Assembly (NCBI RefSeq): GCF_900102925.1
Contig: NZ_FNKI01000001.1
Span: 682,001-746,000 of the forward strand
Direction of reading: 5' to 3'
Source of the DNA: Flagellimonas zhangzhouensis
Lineage (GTDB): Bacteria > Bacteroidota > Bacteroidia > Flavobacteriales > Flavobacteriaceae
DNA length: 64,000 nt
Both the position numbers and the translations under genes were made by a program. Positions 8,817 through 18,369 of this stretch are shown in pieces. Position 1 is the stretch's first letter, and each line of letters opens with the position of its first letter. The notes beneath the pieces were generated by a model that had not been told where the DNA came from, did no database searches, and saw only the letters and a program-made list of their open reading frames with translations.

Positions 8817-10397
8817 ATGGCAGGAGTAAAAGCCGCTGAGGTATCAGCAATTTTGAAAAAACAGTTATCAGGTTTCGAAGCTGGGGCTTCGTTGGACGAA
8901 GTGGGTACTGTGTTACAAGTGGGTGATGGTATTGCCCGTGTCTATGGACTTTCCAATGCCCAATATGGGGAGTTGGTAGAGTTCGAAGGCGGTATGCAAG
9001 GTATTGTTTTGAACCTGGAAGAAGACAACGTAGGTGTGGTATTGTTAGGCCCATCCAAAGAGATTGTGGAAGGCGCCACTGTAAAAAGAACAGAGCGTAT
9101 CGCATCCATCAACGTTGGTGAAGGAATTGTTGGTCGTGTTATCGACACCTTGGGGAATCCAATCGATGGTAAAGGACCAGTTTCTGGTGAAACCTACGAA
9201 ATGCCATTGGAACGTAAAGCTCCCGGGGTAATTTTTAGACAACCTGTAAACGAACCTTTGCAGACTGGTATCAAGGCAGTAGATGCTATGATTCCTGTAG
9301 GTCGTGGACAAAGGGAGTTAGTGATCGGTGATAAGCAGACTGGTAAAACCACTGTTTGTATCGATACCATCTTGAACCAAAAAGAATTTTTTGATGCTGG
9401 TGAGCCAGTTTTCTGTATCTACGTTGCCGTAGGTCAGAAGGCCTCAACAGTAGCTGCCATTGCAAAAACCTTGGAAGAAAAAGGTGCATTGGCTTATACA
9501 ACCATCGTAGCTGCGAATGCATCTGACCCTGCTCCAATGCAGGTATATGCTCCTTTCGCAGGTGCTGCCATTGGTGAGTACTTCAGGGATACAGGACGTC
9601 CTGCATTGATCATCTATGATGATTTGTCAAAACAGGCCGTTGCTTATCGTGAGGTATCTTTGTTGTTGAGAAGACCACCAGGACGTGAAGCATATCCTGG
9701 AGACGTTTTCTATCTTCACTCAAGATTGTTGGAGCGTGCCGCTAAGGTGATTGCCGATGACGAGATTGCAAAGGATATGAACGATCTTCCAGAATCATTG
9801 AAACCGATTGTAAAAGGTGGTGGTTCATTAACTGCACTTCCAATTATTGAAACTCAAGCGGGTGACGTTTCTGCCTATATTCCAACCAACGTAATTTCCA
9901 TTACTGATGGTCAGATATTCTTGGAGCAAGATTTGTTCAACCAAGGGGTGCGTCCAGCGATCAACGTTGGTATCTCTGTATCTCGTGTAGGTGGATCTGC
10001 ACAGATCAAATCCATGAAAAAAGTATCAGGTACTTTGAAATTGGATCAAGCCCAGTTCCGTGAATTGGAAGCTTTCGCCAAGTTCGGTTCCGATTTGGAT
10101 GCTGCTACCTTGAACGTTATTGAAAAAGGTCGTAGAAACGTGGAGATCTTGAAACAAGGTCAGAACGATCCATTTACCGTAGAAGATCAGGTAGCTATCA
10201 TCTTTGCAGGTTCCAAGAACTTGTTGCGTGATGTTCCTGTAAACAAGGTAAAGGAATTTGAAAAAGATTTCTTGGAGTTCTTGAACGCTAAGCACAGAGA
10301 TGTTTTGGATACGCTTAAAGCAGGTAAATTAACCGACGAAGTAACCGAAACCTTGACTGCTGTTTGTAAAGATCTTTCAAGTAAGTATAAAAATTAG
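8817..10397 (+). CDS. atpA: ATP synthase F1 subunit alpha
   Basis: The protein has 526 aa. After an N-terminal beta barrel, the nucleotide-binding domain carries the P-loop GDKQTGKTT near residue 172 and the conserved segment [18 protein letters not shown], followed by [12 protein letters not shown]. The C-terminal helical domain is complete. Alpha subunits bind non-catalytic nucleotide and supply the arginine finger to beta. The catalytic beta (atpD) and epsilon (atpC) genes are not in this window; in Bacteroidota they usually form a separate operon. Confidence 0.98.
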   Translation: MAGVKAAEVSAILKKQLSGFEAGASLDEVGTVLQVGDGIARVYGLSNAQYGELVEFEGGMQGIVLNLEEDNVGVVLLGPSKEIVEGATVKRTERIASINVGEGIVGRVIDTLGNPIDGKGPVSGETYEMPLERKAPGVIFRQPVNEPLQTGIKAVDAMIPVGRGQRELVIGDKQTGKTTVCIDTILNQKEFFDAGEPVFCIYVAVGQKASTVAAIAKTLEEKGALAYTTIVAANASDPAPMQVYAPFAGAAIGEYFRDTGRPALIIYDDLSKQAVAYREVSLLLRRPPGREAYPGDVFYLHSRLLERAAKVIADDEIAKDMNDLPESLKPIVKGGGSLTALPIIETQAGDVSAYIPTNVISITDGQIFLEQDLFNQGVRPAINVGISVSRVGGSAQIKSMKKVSGTLKLDQAQFRELEAFAKFGSDLDAATLNVIEKGRRNVEILKQGQNDPFTVEDQVAIIFAGSKNLLRDVPVNKVKEFEKDFLEFLNAKHRDVLDTLKAGKLTDEVTETLTAVCKDLSSKYKN

Positions 10398-10478
10398 TCC
10401 AAAGTATTCAGTAGTTAGTATTGAGTAATTTAAACGTACTCAATACCCAATACTAGAATCTCAATACTAAACAATAGT
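10398..10478 (+). repeat. Palindromic spacer between atpA and atpG
   Basis: The spacer contains the inverted repeat GTATTGAGTA (10418-10427) and TACTCAATAC (10437-10446), with further copies of the AATACTA motif downstream to 10469. No T-run follows, so termination is unlikely. It looks like a small dispersed palindrome inserted in an otherwise compact operon. Confidence 0.6.
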
Positions 10479-11336
10479 ATGGCAAATCTAAAGGAAATAC
10501 GAAACAGGATCTCATCCATTGCATCGACCATGCAGATTACCAGTGCCATGAAAATGGTTTCTGCTGCAAAGTTGAAAAAAGCTCAGGATGCGATTACAGC
10601 TATGCGTCCCTATTCGGACAAGCTTACAGAACTTTTGCAAGGCCTAAGTGCCAGCTTGGAGGGCGATGGAGGTAGTGAGTACGCCATCAGCAGACCAGTG
10701 AATAAAGTTTTGGTTGTTTCCATTACATCAAACAGAGGACTTTGTGGGGCGTTCAACTCGAACATTATCAAGCAAAGTAATCTGTTGGTTGCTGAAACCT
10801 ACGCTGGAAAACAGGTAGATTTCTTGACCATTGGTAAAAAAGGAAACGATATTCTTCGTAAAAAGAACACCATTGTGGCCAACCACAGTGAGGTTTATGA
10901 TGATTTGACTTTTGACAACGTAGCTGAAATTGCTGAGTTTTTGATGGAGCAGTTTACCTCAGGTCAATATGATAAAATTGATTTGGTGTACAACAAGTTC
11001 AAGAATGCTGCAACTCAAATTGTAATGACTGAGAAGTTCTTGCCAATTTCTGTGGAAGGTGAAACCAATGGAGCTTCCGATTATATTTTTGAGCCATCCA
11101 AGGCTGAGATCGTGGAGCAGTTGATTCCAAAATCATTAAAAACACAATTGTACAAGGCGATCCGTGATTCTTTTGCAAGTGAGCACGGTGCCCGTATGAC
11201 AGCTATGCACAAAGCAACCGATAACGCTGGTGAGTTGAAGAACGAGTTAACACTTACCTACAACAAAGCACGTCAGGCTGCCATTACCAACGAAATTTTG
11301 GAGATCGTTGGTGGAGCAGAGGCGTTGAACAACTAG
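10479..11336 (+). CDS. atpG: ATP synthase F1 subunit gamma
   Basis: The protein has 285 aa. The N-terminal helix begins with the family motif LKEIRNRISSIASTMQITSA (positions 4-23) and the C-terminal helix contains ASEHGARMTAMHKATDNA and ends with the ITNEILEIVGGAEAL signature. These two helices form the coiled-coil rotor shaft turning inside the alpha/beta head. The gene is the last of the operon and is followed by an intrinsic terminator 22 bases after the stop. Confidence 0.97.
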   Translation: MANLKEIRNRISSIASTMQITSAMKMVSAAKLKKAQDAITAMRPYSDKLTELLQGLSASLEGDGGSEYAISRPVNKVLVVSITSNRGLCGAFNSNIIKQSNLLVAETYAGKQVDFLTIGKKGNDILRKKNTIVANHSEVYDDLTFDNVAEIAEFLMEQFTSGQYDKIDLVYNKFKNAATQIVMTEKFLPISVEGETNGASDYIFEPSKAEIVEQLIPKSLKTQLYKAIRDSFASEHGARMTAMHKATDNAGELKNELTLTYNKARQAAITNEILEIVGGAEALNN

Positions 11337-11357
11337 AATAAAACATATTCCATATAG

Positions 11358-11390
11358 AAAGGTCACCAAGTTGGTGACCTTTTTGTTTTT
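11358..11390 (+). terminator. Intrinsic terminator after atpG
   Basis: AAAGGTCACCAA and TTGGTGACCTTT pair into a long stem, followed at once by TTTTGTTTTT. It closes the ATP synthase transcript before the flippase gene. Confidence 0.9.
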
Positions 11391-11463
11391 CTTAGTATCA
11401 CGGGTTAGGGCTTTTGTGTAACTTGTAGCCACCTAATCAAGGTTTTTAAAGAACACGCATCTA

Positions 11464-12933
11464 TTGAATCCGCTAAAGAGGCTTTTTAAGCAGACTTTTA
11501 TATACGGTTTGGCCACGGTAATGCCGCGGGTCATTTCTTTCTTTTTACTGCCCCTCTATACTGCAGTTTTCGAAAATGCTTCGGGTTACGGACAATACAC
11601 CAATATTTACGCATGGATAGCCATCTTTAATGTCTTTTTGGCCTACGGGATGGAAACAGCTTTTTTCCGTTTTTACCATAAAAGTCAAGATAAGGCAAAG
11701 GTAATTTCCACATCATTGATTTCTTTGATGGCATCTTCATTGTTGTTTTTGATTTTGGCGCTTTCCATCAAACAATGGCTGTCCGATGTGACCAACATCA
11801 ATGTGGATTACCTAAAGTTTACCACCTATATTCTGGTGTTGGATGCTTTGGTCATCATCCCATTTGCGTTATTGCGAGCGAATGAAAAACCAATGCGCTA
11901 TGCGGTGCTTAAAACCATTAATGTAGCTATCAATCTTGGGTTTAATGTCTTTTTCTTGTTGATATTGCCCAATCTGGCCCAAGAAGCAGATACAGGACTT
12001 TGGAACTCCTTGCATAAACCGAATTGGGAAATCCACTACGTTTTAATTTCCAATGTGATTGCCAGTGCTATTACTTTGTTGATTTTAGTGCCAAGCTACT
12101 TTAAAGCTTCGTATAGTTTCGATGCAGCACTTTGGAAGCAAATGCTCAAGTACGCAGGTCCAGTGATGTTAGCTGGTGTTGCTTTTACTATTAATGAGGT
12201 GCTCGATAAAATCCTTTTAACAGAATTATTGCCCAGTGATATCGCTGAATCTGAAGTTGGAAAATATGGCGCTTGTTACAAATTGGCCTTGTTCATGACA
12301 TTGTTTGGCACTGCATTTCGAATGGGAGTGGAACCTTTCTTTTTCAGTCATGCCAAAACAGAAAAGCCACAAAAAACCTATGCTCAGATTACCAATTACT
12401 TTGTAATTATGGGAAGCATTATTTTGTTGGGTGTTGTGGTGTTTATAGATGTATTGGGAAAATTGCTCTTACATAATCCTGTCTATTGGGAAGCCTTGGA
12501 TGTAGTGCCTATTATTTTATTGGGAAGTTTCTGTTTGGGAATCTATCACAACCTATCCGTTTGGTACAAGGTCACCGATCAAACCAAATTTGGGGCTTAC
12601 ATTTCTTCTTTTGGAGCTTTACTTACTTTGATTATCAATATTTGGTTCATTCCTAAAATAGGATATATGGCATCCGCATTGGCCACTTTGGCCGCTTATG
12701 GCAGTATGATGGTCCTTTCCTATTACTTTGGTCGTAAATACTACCCAGTACCCTATAACATGCGAAAAATAACGTTCTATTTGGGTGTATCAATCCTGTT
12801 TTCAGCCCTTTCGTTCTATGTTTTTAATAGAAATTTAATAGCAGGCAGCGTACTACTTTTGTTATTTTTGGGGTTAGTGTATAAGATGGAAGGAGATAAT
12901 TTAAGAAGCATATTTTTAAAGCGTGGAGATTAA
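11464..12933 (+). CDS. Polysaccharide flippase (Wzx/MATE-like)
   Basis: The 489 aa integral membrane protein has about 14 predicted helices and the N-terminal pattern [15 protein letters not shown] of Bacteroidota lipopolysaccharide flippases in the MOP superfamily. Such proteins move lipid-linked glycans across the inner membrane. The start is TTG at 11464, since no ATG is near and the conserved [10 protein letters not shown] beginning falls at this codon. The 3' end overlaps the dut start by 11 bases. It opens a run of envelope genes that continues to EnvC. Confidence 0.85.
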   Translation: MNPLKRLFKQTFIYGLATVMPRVISFFLLPLYTAVFENASGYGQYTNIYAWIAIFNVFLAYGMETAFFRFYHKSQDKAKVISTSLISLMASSLLFLILALSIKQWLSDVTNINVDYLKFTTYILVLDALVIIPFALLRANEKPMRYAVLKTINVAINLGFNVFFLLILPNLAQEADTGLWNSLHKPNWEIHYVLISNVIASAITLLILVPSYFKASYSFDAALWKQMLKYAGPVMLAGVAFTINEVLDKILLTELLPSDIAESEVGKYGACYKLALFMTLFGTAFRMGVEPFFFSHAKTEKPQKTYAQITNYFVIMGSIILLGVVVFIDVLGKLLLHNPVYWEALDVVPIILLGSFCLGIYHNLSVWYKVTDQTKFGAYISSFGALLTLIINIWFIPKIGYMASALATLAAYGSMMVLSYYFGRKYYPVPYNMRKITFYLGVSILFSALSFYVFNRNLIAGSVLLLLFLGLVYKMEGDNLRSIFLKRGD

Positions 12934-13357
12934 AGTCATTAACAAATCAGGGCATGCATTGCCACATTACGAAACCCTTGCCTCGGCAGGAATGGACCTA
13001 AGGGCCAATATTGAATCACCCATTGTGCTAAAACCATTGGAAAGAGCCATTGTTCCTACGGGAATTTTTATGGAACTGCCTATTGGAGTGGAAGCCCAAG
13101 TTCGACCTAGAAGTGGATTGGCGGCAAAAAAAGGCATTACAGTTTTAAACGCTCCCGGAACCATTGATGCGGATTATAGAGGCGAAGTTGGGGTAATTTT
13201 AGCCAATTTATCCTCTGAAGAGTTTACTGTTGAAAACGGTGAGCGAATTGCCCAAATGGTGATTGCCAAACACGAACGTGCCGAATGGGTAGAAGTAGAT
13301 TCCCTTTCAGAAACAGATAGGGGAGCTGGTGGTTTTGGCAGCACTGGAACCAAATAA
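12923..13357 (+). CDS. dut: Deoxyuridine 5'-triphosphate nucleotidohydrolase
   Basis: The 144 aa protein carries all five trimeric dUTPase motifs: SAGMDLRA (about 21-28), [11 protein letters not shown] (about 62-72), [13 protein letters not shown] with the catalytic Asp (about 79-91), GERIAQM (about 107-113) and the C-terminal [10 protein letters not shown]. It hydrolyses dUTP to dUMP and pyrophosphate, keeping uracil out of DNA and feeding dTMP synthesis. The start is GTG at 12923, within the end of the flippase gene, giving [10 protein letters not shown] as in homologues. Confidence 0.97.
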   Translation: MEIKVINKSGHALPHYETLASAGMDLRANIESPIVLKPLERAIVPTGIFMELPIGVEAQVRPRSGLAAKKGITVLNAPGTIDADYRGEVGVILANLSSEEFTVENGERIAQMVIAKHERAEWVEVDSLSETDRGAGGFGSTGTK

Positions 13358-13365
13358 CGAAGAAT

Positions 13366-13390
13366 GTCAGGTCGAGCGTTGTCGAGACCT
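13366..13390 (+). repeat. Half copy of the TCGAGCG...GTCGAGA palindromic repeat
   Basis: The left arm (GTCAGGTCGAGCGTTGTCG followed by AGACCT) matches those of the full repeats at 18276-18348 and 30021-30085, except for TTG in place of CAG. The right arm is missing here. It lies in the 80-base spacer after dut. Confidence 0.6.
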
Positions 13391-13413
13391 CTATAAATTA
13401 AATTTAAAAAAAT

Positions 13414-13429
13414 ACCTGCCTCCGCAGGT
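13414..13429 (+). promoter_or_regulatory. Small hairpin before the nucleotidyltransferase start
   Basis: ACCTGC and GCAGGT form a 6-bp stem with a CTCC loop, ending eight bases before the ATG at 13438, where it could reduce ribosome access. GGAGG-like bases are absent on the mRNA strand. A regulatory role is only a possibility; it may also be a dispersed mini-palindrome. Confidence 0.4.
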
Positions 13430-13437
13430 GTGTGAAT

Positions 13438-14454
13438 ATGAAAATAATCGTACCGATGGCGGGAAGAGGATCCCGTTTAAGACCACATACATTGACCATT
13501 CCCAAACCTTTGATTCCTGTAGCGGGCAAACCTATCGTGCACCGTTTGGTGGAGGATATTGCCAAGGTTTTGGGCGAACCTATCGAGGAAGTTGCCTTTA
13601 TTTTGGGCGACCCTGCTTTTTTTGGTGATGATGTGGTGGAAAGTTTGATGGATCTAGCCGAGAGTTTAGGCGCTAAGGGTTCCATTTACCGTCAGGATCA
13701 ACCTTTAGGTACTGGACATGCCATTATGAGTGCCAAGGAGTCTCTAAACGGACCAGCTGTGATTGCATATGCCGACACCTTGATTCGTGCCGATTTCGAC
13801 TTGGATAGAACGGCAGATAGTGTGATTTGGGTAAAGCAAGTGGAACATCCAGAAGCATATGGTGTGGTGCAACTCAATACTAGTAATGAAATAGTGGAAT
13901 TGGTAGAAAAGCCCAAAGAGTTTGTTTCTGACCTGGCTGTTATCGGCATTTACTATTTTAAGGACGTAGGTGTGCTTAAAAATGAGCTTCAACACGTATT
14001 GGAGAATAACATTACCCACGGTGGTGAATATCAAATCAATGATGGCATTAAACGCATGATGGAAAAGGGCATGAAATTTGTTCCAGGTAAGGTGGATGAA
14101 TGGATGGATTGCGGCAACAAAAACGTTACCGTGGAAACCAACCAACGAATGTTAGGATTTTTGGAAAATGAGGGGGAGAATTTAATTGCTAATTCCGTGC
14201 AACAAGAAAATGCCAATATTATCGAACCTTGTTTCATTGGAGAGAACGTTGTGCTTAAAAATACCACGGTTGGACCTTATGTTTCGGTAGGTTCGAATAC
14301 GGTTTTGGAAAATTCAACCATTAAGAACAGTTTGATCCAAAGCAATAGTAAAATATCCAATGCCAATTTAGACAACGCAATGATTGGTAATTTTGTAGTG
14401 TATGATGGTAATTTTGAATCCATTAGCATTGGAGATTATTCCGTTTTGGAATAA
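13438..14454 (+). CDS. Sugar-phosphate nucleotidyltransferase
   Basis: The protein has 338 aa from the ATG at 13438; an in-frame GTG lies two codons upstream. The N-terminal Rossmann-like domain opens with MAGRGSRLRPHTL and continues with PKPLIPVAGKP, the nucleotide-binding and catalytic signature of NTP:sugar-1-phosphate transferases. From about residue 245 the sequence shows the short hexad pattern of a left-handed beta helix. This resembles RmlA/GlmU-type enzymes that make dTDP-, UDP- or GDP-sugars for surface glycans, which fits the flippase two genes upstream. The specific sugar and nucleotide are not determinable. Confidence 0.85.
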   Translation: MKIIVPMAGRGSRLRPHTLTIPKPLIPVAGKPIVHRLVEDIAKVLGEPIEEVAFILGDPAFFGDDVVESLMDLAESLGAKGSIYRQDQPLGTGHAIMSAKESLNGPAVIAYADTLIRADFDLDRTADSVIWVKQVEHPEAYGVVQLNTSNEIVELVEKPKEFVSDLAVIGIYYFKDVGVLKNELQHVLENNITHGGEYQINDGIKRMMEKGMKFVPGKVDEWMDCGNKNVTVETNQRMLGFLENEGENLIANSVQQENANIIEPCFIGENVVLKNTTVGPYVSVGSNTVLENSTIKNSLIQSNSKISNANLDNAMIGNFVVYDGNFESISIGDYSVLE

Positions 14455-14494
14455 CTTTAGGATGGTTTTCGGTTTGAAGGGGATTTAGGATGTT

Positions 14495-15415
14495 ATGATA
14501 AAGATGTTTACTTTTTGGTTGGTTTTAGCTGTGTTTATTTCAACACAGAGCATTGCCATTGCCCAAGAAGAACAAGAAAGCGCCGAAGTCTATCTCGAAG
14601 AATATACCGATGAGTTTCAAGAAAACTTTTTTGAGGCCTTAAAGCAAAAAGGCATTCAAAACTATGATAGGGCTATTGACCTGTTGCTGAAGTGCAAGGA
14701 ATTGGAGCCCAAGAATAGTGTCGTGGATTATGAATTGGGCAAAGCCTATCTTCTCGACAAAAAATATGTGCAAGCCCAAGAATATGCAATTGAGGCACTT
14801 ATATCCGAACCCACCGATTTTTGGTATTTGGACAATCTACTGACCATTTTGGAGAAGCAAGGAAGCCAAATTGAAACTGTGCAGCAGCAAATTCCTTATG
14901 ACAATCAAAAGCTCAAAGAAAACATGGCGCTGTCATTCTTCAAAAAGAAAAAGTTTAAAGAGGCACTAATAGTTACCAAGGAGCTCAAAGGTTCGAAATT
15001 GGCAAATGATCTCACCCTTAAAATCAATGATTCTTTGCAACAAGACAAAGAGGAGGTTGTTGCTAAAACAGAACCAAAGGAAGAAAACACTCCCAATGAC
15101 CCCGTAAGGCAATTAAAGTCTGAAATGGATATCTTAATGACAAATGGGGAGTATAAAAAACTGTTGGAAGCATCTAAAGATGCTTTGGACAATTATCCAC
15201 TTCAACCTTATTTCTATTTGGCATACGGCAAGGCATTAAGCAATACATCCAATGCAAACAAGGCCGTAGAGGTTATGGAAAGCGGTTTGGATTATATTTT
15301 GGACGACGCCAAGTTGACCAATGCGTTTTATGAAGAACTTTCAAAGGCCTATTCCAAGTTGGGGAACACCCAAAAGGCGAATGAGTATTTAAACAAAATC
15401 AATTCAGGATTATAA
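14495..15415 (+). CDS. Periplasmic tetratricopeptide-repeat protein
   Basis: The 306 aa protein has a signal peptide ending near residue 24 (SIAIAQEE), then TPR-like helical pairs at about residues 45-125 and 230-305, separated by a Lys/Glu/Pro-rich linker. A second ATG at 14504 is an alternative start. TPR proteins act as scaffolds. Its stop overlaps the start of the DUF4292 gene (TAATG) and the EnvC-like gene follows, so it probably works in the same envelope process. A direct partner is not known. Confidence 0.8.
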   Translation: MIKMFTFWLVLAVFISTQSIAIAQEEQESAEVYLEEYTDEFQENFFEALKQKGIQNYDRAIDLLLKCKELEPKNSVVDYELGKAYLLDKKYVQAQEYAIEALISEPTDFWYLDNLLTILEKQGSQIETVQQQIPYDNQKLKENMALSFFKKKKFKEALIVTKELKGSKLANDLTLKINDSLQQDKEEVVAKTEPKEENTPNDPVRQLKSEMDILMTNGEYKKLLEASKDALDNYPLQPYFYLAYGKALSNTSNANKAVEVMESGLDYILDDAKLTNAFYEELSKAYSKLGNTQKANEYLNKINSGL

Positions 15416-16197
15416 TGCAACGATATAGAAGCATAGTAACTAAAATTAGCTTTGTGCTTATTGCAGTGCTCACTTTGGGAGCATGTAAAGGCACCAAAGC
15501 AATCACGGGTGGCGAAGTGGATGCACGGATGTCTACGAATAGCATCATCAAAAACCATTATTCTAATCAATCAGAATTCAAGACTTTGAGTGGCAAGGTA
15601 AAAATTGATTATACCGATGGCGAGGATTCACAGGGTGTTAATGTGAGTTTACGAATGGAAAAGGACAAGGTGATTTGGATGAGCGCACCCCTAGGCGTTG
15701 TTAAGGCCCATATCACTCCAGAAAAAGTTTCTTTCTATAACAAGTTAAACAATGAGTATTTCGATGGGGATTTCAGCTACTTAAGCAATTTATTGGGCAC
15801 CGAGTTGGATTTTGAAAAAGTTCAGAATTTATTGTTGGGGAATGCTGTTTTGGATTTAAGAAGGGAGAAATTCAATTCTGGTGTTTATGAAGGCAATTAC
15901 CAATTGACCCCAAAAAAGGCTAGGGAACTTTTTAAAATCATCTTTCAAGTAGAGCCCAAAAACTTTAAAATAGCATCCCAAGAAATTTCACAACCCGAAC
16001 AGGCAAGACAATTAAAAGCGAATTATACCTATCAGGATATTTCAGGAAAGGTATTGCCAGACCAAATCAATATTGTTGCTGAAGAAGAAGGCGATTTTAC
16101 CACCATTGAACTTAGTTTTCGTAACTTGGAATTGGACAAACCCATGAATTTCCCTTATAAGGTACCAAAAGGGTATGATAAAATAACATTAAAGTAA
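15415..16197 (+). CDS. DUF4292 lipoprotein
   Basis: The 260 aa protein has a lipoprotein signal with lipobox LGAC (Cys24). The mature part is rich in beta strands and resembles DUF4292, a Bacteroidota family with a LolB/LolA-like fold suggested by the pattern of amphipathic strands and by a segment like VIWMSAPLGVVKAHI. That would place it among proteins handling lipids or lipoproteins at the envelope, but no function is established. Start and stop overlap or nearly touch both neighbours, so it is within one operon. Confidence 0.8.
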   Translation: MQRYRSIVTKISFVLIAVLTLGACKGTKAITGGEVDARMSTNSIIKNHYSNQSEFKTLSGKVKIDYTDGEDSQGVNVSLRMEKDKVIWMSAPLGVVKAHITPEKVSFYNKLNNEYFDGDFSYLSNLLGTELDFEKVQNLLLGNAVLDLRREKFNSGVYEGNYQLTPKKARELFKIIFQVEPKNFKIASQEISQPEQARQLKANYTYQDISGKVLPDQINIVAEEEGDFTTIELSFRNLELDKPMNFPYKVPKGYDKITLK

Positions 16198-16198
16198 T

Positions 16199-17425
16199 TT
16201 GAAAAATAAATTCACTTATTGTTTTTATTTACTGATGGTTACCTTTTTGGTTTCTAGTTCATCTTTTGGCCAAACCAGTGAACAAAAAGCCTTAGAAGCT
16301 AAAAGAGAAAGACTTCAAGAAGAAATTAAGGAAATCAACCGACTGCTCTTTGCGGAACGTAAAGAAAAGGGAACTATTCTAGACCAAATGGAAGCCTTGG
16401 ACAACAAAATCAATGTGCGTCAGCAGTTGATTCGGGTGACCAACCAACAATCCAATTTGCTCAATCGTCAAATCAATGTCAACATAAGAAACATCAGTAA
16501 GCTTCGGGAGGATTTAGAGATCCTAAAAGAAGACTACGCCAACTTGATCCAAAAAACCTATCAAAATAAATCTCAGAGCAATCGACTCATGTTCTTGTTG
16601 TCCGCGGAGAATTTCTTTCAAGGCCTCAAAAGGCTCCAGTATATGCAGCAATATGCAAAGCATAGAAAAAAGCAAGGAGAAGGAATAGTTGCCAAAACGG
16701 AGGAGCTAACCCAATTGAATCAAGATTTAGTTCGCCAACGAAGGGAGAAAGAACAATTGCTGGCCGAAAACCAAGCAGCAAAGGTGGAGCTGGATAAGGA
16801 AATAGCAACACAAAGGAGCCTTTTAACGAGCATTAAACAAAATGAGGCCAAATACACCGCTGCCATTGCTGAAAAGCAACGAGAGGCCCGTAAAATTGAC
16901 AACGAAATTGAACGATTGATCAAGAGTGCCATTGCGAGTTCAAACAAGAGTTCTGGAAAATCTACAAGTAGTGCCACTTTTGCCCTTACTCCTGAAGCTA
17001 AATTGGTTGCGGATAATTTCTCTTCCAACAAAGGAAGACTTATATGGCCTGTGGAAAAAGGAGTAAAAAGCCAAGGTTATGGAGTGTATGCAGACAAGCT
17101 GTATCCTGGAATTAAGCATCGAAACAATGGAGTAACCATTACCACGGATAAAGGGAGCAAGGCTAGAGCGATTTTTGAGGGCGAGGTCATAGCTATTTTG
17201 ACCGTTCCTGGCGGTAACAAAGGCGTTCAGATTAAACACGGAAATTATATCAGTACCTACTATAACCTTTCCACCTTATATGTAAAAAAAGGGGATAAAG
17301 TGGCTGCAAAAGAAGTGCTGGGCGATATTAATACCAATCGGTTTGACGGTACTACCAAATTGAAGTTTTATCTTTATAAAGATGCCAATCGTCTCAATCC
17401 CGAGGAGTGGATCTATCAACTTTAG
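16199..17425 (+). CDS. EnvC-like murein hydrolase activator with degenerate LytM domain
   Basis: The 408 aa protein has a signal peptide (cleavage after about residue 24, SFGQT), a long coiled coil to about residue 250, and a C-terminal LytM/M23 domain at about 285-400. The metal-site motif HxxxD of active LytM enzymes is replaced by HRNNGVT and the final HxH by KLKF, whereas the HGNYIS motif remains. This is the pattern of EnvC, which activates cell-separation amidases rather than cutting peptidoglycan itself. The start is TTG at 16199, one base after the upstream stop. The cognate amidase is not in the window. Confidence 0.88.
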   Translation: MKNKFTYCFYLLMVTFLVSSSSFGQTSEQKALEAKRERLQEEIKEINRLLFAERKEKGTILDQMEALDNKINVRQQLIRVTNQQSNLLNRQINVNIRNISKLREDLEILKEDYANLIQKTYQNKSQSNRLMFLLSAENFFQGLKRLQYMQQYAKHRKKQGEGIVAKTEELTQLNQDLVRQRREKEQLLAENQAAKVELDKEIATQRSLLTSIKQNEAKYTAAIAEKQREARKIDNEIERLIKSAIASSNKSSGKSTSSATFALTPEAKLVADNFSSNKGRLIWPVEKGVKSQGYGVYADKLYPGIKHRNNGVTITTDKGSKARAIFEGEVIAILTVPGGNKGVQIKHGNYISTYYNLSTLYVKKGDKVAAKEVLGDINTNRFDGTTKLKFYLYKDANRLNPEEWIYQL

Positions 17426-17428
17426 CTT

Positions 17429-18265
17429 ATGAAACCAATAACAGATTTACAAGGAACCTTTGAATTGCACAATGGGGTCCAAATGCCCTATTTTGGGTTG
17501 GGTGTTTATCTTTCCAAAGATGGTAGCGAAGTAATCAATGCGGTAAAGGATGCATTGAACCATGGTTATCGACATATTGATACCGCCGCAGTTTATAACA
17601 ACGAAGAAGGCGTTGGAAAAGGTATCCGTGAAAGCAATGTGGCTCGTGAAGATGTATTTTTGGTAAGTAAAGTTTGGAACACCGATCAAGGGTATGAATC
17701 TACTTTAAAGGCCTTTGATGCCAGTTTGGAGCGATTGGGTACTGATTATCTCGATTTATATTTGATTCATTGGCCAAAAGGAGAGTTGAGTAAGGAAACT
17801 TGGCGAGCTATTGAAAAATTGTACAAAGAAAAAAGAGTGCGCGCTATTGGAGTGAGTAACTTTTTGCAACATCATTTGGAAGATTTACTGACCACTGCTG
17901 AAATTGTGCCTATGGTAAACCAAATGGAGTTCCATCCGTATTTGGTACAACAAGATTTGGTTGATTTTTGTGCCGCAAAGGGAATTCAATACGAAGCTTG
18001 GTCGCCGTTGATGCAGGGAAATATCTTCGAATTGGACATTATGAAAGTACTGGCCGCAAAATACAACAAGACCATTGCGCAAATTGTGTTGCGCTGGGAT
18101 CTTCAAAAAGGGGTGGTTACCATTCCAAAATCATCCAAAAAAGAACGAATCATTGCCAATTCAGACCTATTCGATTTTGAACTATTTCAAGAAGACATGC
18201 AATTACTTGATGGACTGGATAAAGGCAAACGCTTTGGCCCAGACCCCGATAACTTCAATTTTTAA
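17429..18265 (+). CDS. Aldo/keto reductase
   Basis: The 278 aa protein is a TIM-barrel NADPH-dependent reductase with the full catalytic tetrad: Asp51 (HIDTA), Tyr56 (VYNNE), Lys81 (VSKVW) and His114 (LIHWP). The C-terminal cofactor motif [12 protein letters not shown] is present. It resembles the 2,5-diketo-gluconate reductase/YvgN group acting on methylglyoxal and other aldehydes. The natural substrate is unknown. It starts three bases after the EnvC-like gene but is probably not functionally tied to it. A palindromic repeat separates it from the convergent thioesterase. Confidence 0.92.
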   Translation: MKPITDLQGTFELHNGVQMPYFGLGVYLSKDGSEVINAVKDALNHGYRHIDTAAVYNNEEGVGKGIRESNVAREDVFLVSKVWNTDQGYESTLKAFDASLERLGTDYLDLYLIHWPKGELSKETWRAIEKLYKEKRVRAIGVSNFLQHHLEDLLTTAEIVPMVNQMEFHPYLVQQDLVDFCAAKGIQYEAWSPLMQGNIFELDIMKVLAAKYNKTIAQIVLRWDLQKGVVTIPKSSKKERIIANSDLFDFELFQEDMQLLDGLDKGKRFGPDPDNFNF

Positions 18266-18275
18266 TGCTATAAAT

Positions 18276-18348
18276 GTCAGGTCGAGCGCAGTCGAGACCG
18301 CATTTAGGAATAAAAATGGAATAACCTCTCGACTGCGCTCGAGGTGAC
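18276..18348 (+). repeat. Full palindromic repeat (TCGAGCGCAGTCGAGA family)
   Basis: The arms TCGAGCGCAGTCGAGA and TCTCGACTGCGCTCGA are exact reverse complements of 16 bases, extended by GTCA...TGAC at the ends, with a 29-base A/T-rich centre. It fills the gap between two convergent genes. A second full copy is at 30021-30085 and a half copy at 13366-13390. Confidence 0.85.
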
Positions 18349-18369
18349 AACTATTTAACTCAAAATTAG

